This document shows positions 55,440 through 64,000 of a stretch of 64,000 bases of DNA, piece after piece (position 1 is the stretch's first letter; each line of letters opens with the position of its first letter). The stretch covers positions 19,639,717 to 19,703,716 of the forward strand of contig NC_088305.1 in NCBI RefSeq assembly GCF_032854445.1, given 5' to 3'. The stretch comes from Liolophura sinensis. Its lineage: Eukaryota > Mollusca > Polyplacophora > Chitonida > Chitonidae. Under the pieces are notes generated by a model that saw only the letters and a program-made list of their open reading frames with translations, was not told the origin of the DNA and searched no databases. A program made the position numbers and the translations under genes.

Positions 55440-58400
55440 CTTAGTGGACGTAGAAAAAAGTCAGTTTTATCAAAGGGCGATAAGAACTCTATCATGATTT
55501 TGGCCAACACATTATTTGCTAATACAATCATGACCAATACATGCTTGACCAACATGATCTTGACCATTGTGATCTTGACCAATGTGATCTTGACCAGTGT
55601 GATCCTGACCAATTTGATCTTGACCAATGTGATCCTGACCAATGTGATCTTGACCAATGTGATCGTGACCAATGTGATCTTGACCAACATGGTCTTGGCC
55701 AATGTGATCTTGACCAACATGATCTTGACTAATGTGATCTTGACCAACATGATCTTGACCAATGCGTTCTTGATTAAAATGATAATGACCAATACAATAC
55801 GATCTTTACCAATACGATCTTGATCTCAATACAATGTGGTTCAATACGATGATCACCAAAACGACTATGACCACAACGTTATTGCCCAATGCAAACATTT
55901 AAAACTATCTGGCTCAATATCATCATCAACATCACTATGTTGACCAATATGACCTTGATCAATACCATCTTGATCCCAATGCAATTCTGAACGATACGAT
56001 CTGGTTCAACATGATCTCGACCAAAGGACCATCACCAATGCAATCTTTACCAATGCATTTTTTTTCGCTTCAATCCGGAACTAAGCGTCATTTACCAACA
56101 CGATCTCTAGCAATGCGGCATTGGTCAAAGCCGTTTTCATCAATGCGATTATGGCCTAGAAAAACTTGACCAAAGCGATCTTGACCAAACGACATATTGA
56201 CTAATACGATCTTGATCAAAAAGAGATATTGACCAATCTTCATCAAAACTAGATCTTGACCAGCACGATCTTGATCGAAACGAGATGTGGACCAAAACAA
56301 GATATTTACTACTAAGAACTTGGCCAGTAAAGGATCATGGCAAGAGAATCTTGACCAATACAATCCAAAAAAACAAAAAGAAATAAGCTTTGTAACATTT
56401 CAAATGACTCACAGAAATGTATCCACCGGTCAGAGTTTGATTGGTTTCAGTCAGAATGATGTCATCTCCTTGATACGTCACGTTCGCCCCGTTGTAATGC
56501 AACGTGTAGTTGTCGAATGCAGACCTGTTATCGATGAACTTGGACAGAGCTGTGTATGCGACGAACTCGTTGATGAAGGTTTTGATGCCGATGAGTTGCG
56601 CCACCTGGCGGCAGTCGTTGAAACCAACGCCCATCAAATATGCCAGAGGCCATAACACGTAAGAGCAAATAAACTAGAGCGCAAAAAGAAAACAATTTGT
56701 GATTTTACGTTTAAAATCTGTAAATACGCTGATTTTATTAAATTAACCAATAAAATGATCTGCTAGAAATGTATGTTACCTAATATATTACAATACTACT
56801 GATAAACTATGAACAAATGAAAACGAAAATTAGTTATCAAATGTACGTAAGAAAAAATGCAATGAAACGTACACAGTGGAATTTGTCCGTGATTAAATAT
56901 GCTGATTGATTCTTGAAAAGTTTCAAAAATATCATTGGGAAAGAAGCCACTAAATAGAAGTATATATCAGATAAAAGAAAACACTAAAAATGAAATACAT
57001 ATCCATTAAAAGACCATTGAACACTGTCTTGGAAGGCAGAATGATTTGTTTTGGTTAGAAATCAATACGATGTAAAAATGAAGCCAAACCAAAACCCAAA
57101 TCAAACCAAGCTAAAAGTATAACCAAAACCCAAAATAAAAACTAAACCAACAGGCAAGCAGCCTAGTTACCTGAAATGAGAGATCCTCCACTCCCACGCG
57201 GTCGCCGAACCAATCCAGCGTCGCGTTGACGAACGCCAGAAGCGATATGAACGCCAGGACGTTGACGGCGACATTGGCCACCAGGCTGATTGACATGGAG
57301 GCGCCGGACGACGCTGCTTCGATGATGTTCCTCTCTTTCCTGAATCACATAATTCGTCAGATATGTTTTTTCATAACTTTTTGTTTATACTTTTTTAGAA
57401 TCTCAATTGTTTGTGTATCACATTAACTGTAAAAAATGTAATATTTGATTTATTTATTTCATTGTTGTTTTACGCCGTACTCAAGGATATTTCACTTATA
57501 CGACGGCGGCAAGCATTATGGTAGGAGGAAACCGAGCAGAGCCTTGAGGAAACCCACGACCATCCGCAGGCTGCTGGCAGACCGCCCCACTTACGACCGG
57601 AAAGGAAGCCTGCATGAGATGGACTCACAGGGGCTCCTGGGTCATAACGTTACGCCAGCGCGCTAACCAACTGAGCCACGGAAGCCCCAGTAAGAAATCT
57701 AATAAAATGCTATTTAGAATCAGCATGAAACTTCCTTTCAGATCGATGATATGTACTTCATTTAATGGCGTCTCTTCCTTTAAGTCCAAAGTCCGATAAG
57801 AGACTTCCTCAGGTTGGAAACAAATGACATTGAGAAATGATGATGACTTTACAATGAAGTGATTGGTGCATTGATTACTACATTCTTAAAAAAAAAATGT
57901 TTTAAATGTCAATAATTTTTTAGTGTTACATGCTATAATGTGAATGCAAACATCTAAAATAGTTATCGTTTGCATATTGGAACATACTTTAAGATTACAA
58001 AATGTTTGTTATTCATAACATTTTTTTACATTTCACATTTTATAATGTGAAAAGATAAATGTTAGATTACAATAATTTCTCTTTTATATTTGCGATTTCT
58101 GTTTCCGTTTCTCCTTTGTAACTTCTGGGGGGTCTCAGTTACCTATAAGACTTCAGTTTTAAGAGCGGATAAATGTCAAATTGATCACACGGGTTTTGCT
58201 TCCATATAAAGCGAAAATCCATAAGACTCCCTTGGAGCGTACCCTTTTTCCATTTTCTCGAAGTCCTCTGCGGATCCGTGGGATATCTCTGTTTCCGGAT
58301 AAGCCAGCTTAGAGATGGCCAGAGCGGCGGGGGCGGACATAAATGACGCCGAGAGCAGGTGATTGGCTGGGACCTGCAACACCGAGATACGTGTCAGATC

Positions 58401-61400
58401 ACATGGCAGACTGACCCAACAGGTGAAACAAACGCACACACGCTTTTGAAGCTAAAGAGAGATACAGGCCATCTTTTAAAATATGACCTATGACGCCGTG
58501 AAAGTCGACAAAATAATGCCTTATTGCCTTTAAACGCCGAATGGCACACTTCGCGCGTCAGAACGTATTTCGTGAGGCCTACGTGTATTCAGAATTTCTT
58601 TTTGTCATCAATATTTGCGCTATTAAGTGTGTGCTCAACCGCAAATAAATGTTAACCTCAAAACGAGTTGTACTTATAACAATACGGAATTATTGCTACC
58701 TAAAGTACATCGGGCCTAGGCTGTATATTCTATCTTTTTCGACGACGATTTACCGGCAAGTACCCAAAACTATGTGATACAATATTAGGTCATGGCCCAT
58801 GAACAAGGTAGGCACAGCTCCATCTTTGTGTTGAGTAAGGGGGATAATTCCGCTGTATAGCCCAATTTGCTGTAAGTTTGAGCTATATCACTGAGAACTG
58901 GGCTTAACACTGTGTTATCTTCCCTTATACAATATTCAGATGGCGCTATGACTACCGCTGTCATGGCCATAACTGAACATTGTTTCCCATTCACTATCCA
59001 AACAATATGTAACGATGAATACCTAAGCAACTGTCTACCTTGAACAATAGCACCAAACCCCATTGCCTGCTACGAACTATATGTACATAATTCATTTGCC
59101 TACTTTGAACGATAGTATCAAAACAAATTGTATACCCCAAATGATATGTACGCCCCCAAGACACTTCCAGCAATGGTGGCAAACCCTCCTGTCATGATCG
59201 CGTGGAGCTCGGATCGGGTCATGTTCTCCAGGAATGGCCGGATCAATAGTGGAGCTTCTGTCTACATGAAACAAACAAACCACGAGAGATCATGTTTTCC
59301 AGGCTCTGTCAATCACCAAATGGGCTCCTTTCAACAGGAATAAAACAGAGCAAAGCAAAGGATTAGCACGAGCGGTTCTGTCTGCAGCATACCAGAAGAG
59401 CGGGAAAATAGATATATCGTTGTAGACTACAGATCTCAATTGATCGGAAATGTCTGGTCAAGACAAAGCTCTTGTTTTCGAAATACGAATGAATGGCTGG
59501 GAACGTCTAGTCCTGACAACATACAATGAACGCCTAAGCCCTAATTTTACTCTCTATACTGTAGTCTTTTATATACTGGCTAAAAGAGCAGACCAGATGT
59601 TTCAGAAAGTAATAGTCTAACTCTCACATGGAGTGTTTCAAAAAAGACACGTATGTTAAAATATTATGTTTCTAAAACAAAAACAACTTGGGAAGGTTTG
59701 TAAAATCGGACATTGTTCATGGAGTACCAGTATTCTTGTGTGATTAGAGCATACTACGCGAAACCAAACGTAAACTGAACTTTGGCTCTTTGCAATTTTT
59801 TGAACAACTTCGGTTGCCTAATGATTTTAAAAAAAAATGGCATTCGTTGCTGCCTCGCGTGGCTCTTAGCTCAGATAGATTGGAGCAAGGAAATAGGGCT
59901 GGTTGGCCCGGCGTCAGTGTGGTGTGATTGTGTGGCGTGTCATGTCGTGTGTCGGCGTGATACTTCAGTGGCGGTAGCACTGTAACGATATGAACACGCC
60001 CTGCCACACGAAGGCAGAGCATAAGAACACACACATTATCGCTCTTCGTGGTGATACTAAAAAATTATGCGCGACATTAAACCTCACGTACACACACGAA
60101 GTGTTGCTCAAAATGTTATGTTGCTTTAGCGGAAAGCTTTGTTTAAAATAAAACATAAATTTGAGAACAATTTTCTGAAACCAGACCTTGGTTATGAAAT
60201 ACTAGTATACCTTGTTGCACAAGGTACCAGGCGACACAGAACCTTAATCGTACACTGTCTGTATGGACTATTTTGGTTCTTTCATTAGCAGCCATTGTAC
60301 ATTGGCTCCAAGGGCCAATTTGGCTTTTGCATTGGCTAAGAACGCCTCTGTAGATATTTGGATATCTAGACTCACCATTCCTATAAATATGTTGCCGGCG
60401 GCGTTGAGAGACTCGGCCGGTGTGGTGCCCAAACAGAAGGCGATAAACCTGGCGATGTACCGAATGGCAAACTGCATCACTCCGAGGTAGTAGAGGATAG
60501 AGATGAATGTACTGAAGAAAACAATAACGGGTAGTACCTGAGGAGAAGATAATGTCAGATTGGTAATGTAAAGGTCCGGGATACACGGGAACTTAAGACT
60601 CAACTCAACTCAGTTTGACATACAGCTGTTGGACATACATGATCATGACTGATGAGTGAAAATGGGGTCGAATTTTTCAGGCCAGTCTAGACTCAAATTT
60701 TAGAACGTGAAATCACAGGGCTGTTTCAAATAGCCTGGAATGTGTGTGCGTGTTTATCAAGACAATTGATACACAAATTTCATTCAGAAAGTTTCAAATC
60801 TAGACTTATTGGATGATTTTTTTTTTTTTTTTGATTGGTGTTTTACGCCGTACTCAAGAATATTTCACTTATACGACGGCGGCCAGCATTATGGTGGGTG
60901 GAAACCGGGCAGAGCTCACAGCGACCGCATTGGTGAGAGGCTTCTGGGTCACTAAGCTGCGCTAGCGCGCTAACCGACTGAGCCACGGAGGCCCCTTAGA
61001 CTTATTGGAGGTGGGGATCTCTTTTTTTTTCATTCGTGAGTCATTAGCGAAGAAAGTGTCGAATTCTTGAAGCCAGTCTTAATCCTGGTCACATGATTGT
61101 ATCACTTATTTAAATTAAATTATAAAAAAATTGAAATTATTTAATTATTTATTATTTATTTAAATTAAAATTTCCTGACCTTCATGGCGAAAAAATGATC
61201 CAGGTATTTATCCCCGAAGACGAATATGGCTCCGTCATTGGAATGGTTGAGAAACTCTGTGACACGATCTCCGAGCCACTTGAAGGCCTGAAATCCCCAC
61301 TCTGTTCTCAGGATGAGCAGTGCGAAGACAAATTGTAGCACGAATCCCCAAAACACAGGTCTCCACTTCACCTGAATAAAGACAAATCCACATCACTCAT

Positions 61401-63399
61401 TAATTATCTGTGAGAAATATCTCTTAAACTCCCTCTAGCTATCTGCCATTTTTTTTTTTTTTACATTCTAGGCCGACTTAATGTTTTTCTTTCATAATAT
61501 ATCTTCTGTACACGTCATTTGAGCTCTTCCAGCTCCCGCACGAAACTCAGCTGGAATAGGAAGAGTTCTGTCCGGTTCAAGAAGTGCAAAGGGAATCGGC
61601 TTCCTATTTTTTAACACGGGCTATTCACTTAATTAAGGAGGGACCTATGAGCAAGACGATATCGACTTGTGTGTTGTGTGTTTCACACATACAAGGAATT
61701 CACGTTTGTTCGGTGATTTGGTCGACACTTTGGGCCACTGGAACTCTACGAAGGCGGTCATGTTTATCCCGGTAACTTCACTATGACTTAATTCTATGTA
61801 GTGTAATTGCGAAAAACAAATTAAGACTAGCTTTAGACTAAGTCTTTCAGCTTTAATTTTGCCATAAAACAGGCATATCTAGTCAAAACGAAACTTTCGT
61901 TTATCTGAGTTACATTGCTTGTAACTGCTTCTGTATTACATCAGGTTTATGCGTTGAGGAAACCTCAAAGAAACAAGCTGCATGGTACTGATAATATTAA
62001 GAGTGCTGATGATAATGAGGGTGCTGGTGATGCTGAGAGTGCTGGTGATGCTGAGAGTGCTGGTGATGATGAGAGTTCTGGTGATGATGAGAGTGTTGCT
62101 GATGATGAGAGTCCTGCTGATGATTAGAGTGCTCGTGATGATGAGAGTGCTGGTGATGATGAGAGTGCTGGTGATGATGAGGGTGCTGGTTATGCTAAGA
62201 GTGCTGCTGATGCTCAGAGTTCTGATGATGCTGAGGGTGCTGGTGATGCCAAGAGTGCTGCTGATGATGAGAGTGCTGCTGTTGATGAGAGAACCGATGA
62301 TACTGAGAGTGCTGATGATGCTGAGGGTGCTGGTGATGCTAAGAGTGCTGCTGATGCTCGGAGTTCTGAAGATGCTGAGAGTGCTGATGATGCTGAGAGC
62401 GTTAATGATGCTGAGAGTGCTGAAGGACCCTGAGAGTAATTACGATGCGGAGAATATTTAAGGTGCTGAGAGTGTTGGTGATGCTGAGAGTGCTGACGAT
62501 GCCGAGAATGCTGATGACGCTGACGATATTGAGAGTTCTTACGCTACTGAGAGTCCTGCTGATGATGAGAGTGTTGGTGATGCTGAGAGTGCTTACGATG
62601 CTGAGAGTGCTGGTGATGATGACAGTGCTGGTGATGATGACAGTGCTGGTGATGCTGAGAGTGCTCACGATGCTGAGACTTTTGCTGATGATGAGAGTGC
62701 AGGTGATGCTGAAGGTGGTAACGATGCTGAGAGTGCTGGTGATGCTGAGAATGCTTACGATGTCGAGAGTGCTGGTGATGATGACAGTGCTGTTGCTGAT
62801 GATGAGAGTGCTGGTGATGCTGAGAGTGCTTACGATGCCGAGAGTGCTGGTGATGATGAGAGTGCTGTTGGTGATGATGATAACGCTGCTGCTGCTGCTG
62901 AGAGTGCTGATAATGAGAGTGCTGACGATGATCATTGTAATTCAGTAGGCATGAATTACCAACATGCCGAGGACGTTTAAATACACCTGGAATGTATCAT
63001 CGGATCAAGACCTTCAATTTTCTATTACATTACATAAAATGCTCTTAGTCATGATACCTCAACTTGCTGTGGATGTGAAGTATGTCTTATTTTACCGCAT
63101 GTGTAGTATGTCTTACCTTAGAAGGGTATGCTGAGAAGATGTAAAAGGCGAGAATATAGAAGGCGATTCCGCCCAAAGCCACCAAGTTTTCGGGGCTGTT
63201 GAGCCCCACCTCCACGATGATGTACACAACGATGAATATGAACATCCCTATGTGAAGCAGCCTACAAGTGAAATAGAAAATAAGAAGCAGTCCTCACGTA
63301 ATATAGGAGTATTTCTTACATAATACAGGACCTGACCACCATCATATTATAAGTGAAAATTATTCGGTGAGCCGTTAAACATCAATCATGTAATAAATA

Positions 63400-63470
<71 letters not shown>

Positions 63471-64000
63471 ACATAAATATAGGGAGTATCCCTTACATAG
63501 TATAGGTGAATTATTTTATTTAATATAGTATTAATTTCTTTATGGAATACTAATTATTGTAAATATTAATATGCATATAATATGGGAAATATTTGTGACA
63601 CAAAATAAAGGAAATATTCTTCTCATAATACAGGACGTAACAGGAAGCATTTCTTATTTCATGTAAGCCATGACTCATGACATAAATTACTAACTAAGCA
63701 AATGAAATGACAGCCAGTATTTTTTTATTTTGTGATTAAACCTCGCTGCACTCAGCAGCACTCTCGTACAGTGTTAACAACATCAGCGTTTCCCACAGGT
63801 TCCAAAGAAACAGGTTTAAGGTCCTTTTTCATTTCAAATCACGCTGCATTTGTCGCTTGATGAGACACTGATTGGATAATACTGCCACACAGGCATATTA
63901 GGTTGTTGATTCATTCTAAATTTCTGCATTGCTGTCAAGCATCTAATTAAAATATATCAGCATTTTATCTGTTTTGTATAGTAACCCACCTCACTGGGGG
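55259..64000 (-). CDS. SLC28/CNT concentrative nucleoside transporter (5' and terminal parts missing)
   Basis: Cation-coupled plasma-membrane importer of nucleosides. Exons on the minus strand: 63117-63261, 61180-61371, 60376-60537, 59136-59261, 58243-58373, 57171-57339, 56413-56673 and 55259-55439. All have GT-AG borders and compatible phases, giving about 460 residues without a stop. Family hallmarks in order: WRPVFWGF, the VLPVIVFFS helix, GNIFIGM|TEAPLL of the first substrate hairpin, [38 protein letters not shown], and [10 protein letters not shown] with the substrate-binding Asn and a following Ser, then [10 protein letters not shown]. Where human CNTs have Gln in GQTE, this protein has Met. 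Three N-glycosylation sequons (NYT, NVT, NQT) sit in the loop after NEFVAY. The N-terminal ~200 residues lie beyond the window. The last exon runs into the 37-bp donor array, and the exon after it was not found. Confidence 0.95.
55490..56370. repeat. 15-bp tandem repeat decaying outward
   Basis: Regular units AATGTGATCTTGACC at 55550-55800, with looser 'gatcttgacc' and 'aatacgatct' repeats to about 56370. Lies in an SLC28 intron. Open frames on both strands are artefacts. Confidence 0.9.
56413..56673 (-). CDS. SLC28 exon with NEFVAY
   Basis: 87 codons, phase 0 at both ends. Acceptor GCGCTCTAG, donor GTGAGT. Carries three N-glycosylation sequons. Confidence 0.93.
56674..57170. other. SLC28 intron, AT-rich
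   Basis: Nothing was recognised apart from AACCAAACC-type short repeats near 57080-57150. Confidence 0.4.
57171..57339 (-). CDS. SLC28 exon [15 protein letters not shown] onward
   Basis: One base plus 56 codons. Acceptor TGATTCAG, donor GTAACT. Membrane helix [19 protein letters not shown]. Confidence 0.94.
57428..57703 (-). repeat. SINE with diverged 14-bp target duplication
   Basis: GTAAAAAATGTAAT (57429-57442) and GTAAGAAATCTAAT (57690-57703) differ at two bases and flank a nearly complete reverse SINE with head GCTAACCAACTGAGCCACGG. Older than the copies with perfect duplications. Confidence 0.85.
57704..58242. other. SLC28 intron
   Basis: No repeat or exon was recognised. Confidence 0.4.
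58243..58373 (-). CDS. SLC28 exon with [14 protein letters not shown]
   Basis: 43 codons plus two bases. Acceptor GTTGCAG, non-consensus donor GTACGC. The join to the next exon restores a Gly codon. Confidence 0.94.
58374..59135. other. SLC28 intron
   Basis: Nothing was recognised. Confidence 0.4.
59136..59261 (-). CDS. SLC28 exon [11 protein letters not shown] to AYISFG
   Basis: 42 codons, phase 0. Acceptor TCATGTAG, donor GTATAC. Confidence 0.95.
59262..59844. other. SLC28 intron
   Basis: Nothing was recognised. Confidence 0.4.
59845..60000 (+). repeat. Partial SINE, same family as 15543-15775
   Basis: Shares GGAGCAAGGAAA, 'gctggttggcccggcgtcag', GTGTCATGTCGTGTGTCGGC and 'gtgatacttcagtggcggta'. 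Confidence 0.7.
60376..60537 (-). CDS. SLC28 exon VLPVIVFFS to GNIFIGM
   Basis: 54 codons, phase 0. Acceptor CTCCTCAG, donor GTGAGT. Ends in the substrate hairpin with Met at the usual Gln site. Confidence 0.95.
60801..61009 (-). repeat. SINE with 13-bp target duplication
   Basis: TAGACTTATTGGA occurs exactly at 60801-60813 and 60997-61009. The reverse body 60814-60996 has an intact head (GCTGCGCTAGCGCGCTAACC) and poly(T)-like tail but an internal deletion. Confidence 0.95.
61180..61371 (-). CDS. SLC28 exon [10 protein letters not shown] to HFFAMK
   Basis: 64 codons, phase 0. Acceptor TTTATTCAG, donor GTCAGG (weak). Confidence 0.95.
61372..61980. other. SLC28 intron
   Basis: Nothing was recognised. 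Confidence 0.4.
61985..62935. repeat. ~18-bp minisatellite (GATGCTGAGAGTGCTGGT), about 50 copies
   Basis: Units mix GATGATGAGAGTGCTGGT and GATGCTGAGAGTGCTTAC types in an SLC28 intron. Because 18 is a multiple of three, acidic DAESAG-like frames stay open; no start or splice context supports a protein. Confidence 0.92.
63117..63261 (-). CDS. SLC28 exon LLHIGMFIF to SAYPSK
   Basis: One base plus 48 codons with two membrane helices. Acceptor CACTTGTAG, donor GTAAGA. Confidence 0.92.
63335..63466 (+). repeat. SINE tail remnant grown into (ATCA)n
   Basis: A degenerate 'attataagtgaaaattatt' and AACATCAATCATGTAATAAA tail continues into about 16 ATCA units (63402-63466). Confidence 0.8.
63467..63989. 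other. SLC28 intron
   Basis: AT-rich; nothing was recognised. Confidence 0.4.
63990..64000 (-). CDS. Possible 3' edge of a preceding SLC28 exon
   Basis: CCCCAGTGAG|GTGGGT looks like an exon end with donor, and its phase would complete an Arg codon with the exon at 63261. Only 11 bases are visible. Confidence 0.35.

Noticed and set aside
62402-62948. Hydrophobic or Ser/Thr-Ile repeat frames on both strands
   Set aside because: They are artefacts of the 18-bp array in an SLC28 intron.

Overview
The window is animal nuclear DNA: split genes with GT-AG introns, intronless genes between wide repeat-rich gaps, and no operons. The gene families (a Toll-like receptor, an SLC28 nucleoside transporter, ARL5, RPAC2) are metazoan. 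At least three tRNA-derived SINE families are present. One ends in AATAAA repeats and one in CACTCACT repeats, which I associate from memory with molluscs. A marine mollusc or close lophotrochozoan is the best guess; species cannot be told from sequence alone.

Layout. 1-2.5 kb: last coding exon of an MFSD4B-like sugar transporter with three frame breaks, followed by degenerate tandem copies of its own 3' end. 3.2-6.7 kb: SINE-derived tandem repeats, single SINEs and a minisatellite. 6.8-7.9 kb: GC-rich broken fragment of a Polinton-type virus-like element. 11.7-14.1 kb (+): intact intronless Toll-like receptor. 15-16.4 kb: two SINEs of different families and a 33-bp minisatellite. 21.1-40.8 kb (-): complete six-exon ARL5 GTPase gene (179 codons), its introns packed with minisatellites. 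44.4-45.2 kb: a 101-bp array just upstream of an intact one-exon POLR1D (RPAC2) gene at 45.4 kb (+). 47.1-47.9 kb (-): one-exon gene for an unrecognised MGC-starting, probably lipid-anchored protein. 48.8-49.4 kb (-): broken Penelope-like retroelement end. 55.3-64 kb (-): eight full exons, and perhaps part of a ninth, of an SLC28/CNT concentrative nucleoside transporter whose 5' part lies beyond the window.

The strongest unusual signal is at 52.85-55.26 kb. About 60 tandem 37-bp units each copy the last 25 bases of an SLC28 exon together with its 5' splice donor, so the gene runs from its exon straight into a field of duplicated donor sites. Two other arrays or duplications also touch exons: a 51-bp array 20 bp from the ARL5 exon 5 acceptor, and the repeated tail of the MFSD4B-like exon.

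The genes look like unrelated neighbours: innate sensing at the membrane (TLR), Golgi traffic (ARL5), transcription by Pol I and III (RPAC2), and uptake of nucleosides (SLC28) and perhaps formerly sugar (MFSD4B-like). No shared pathway is implied.
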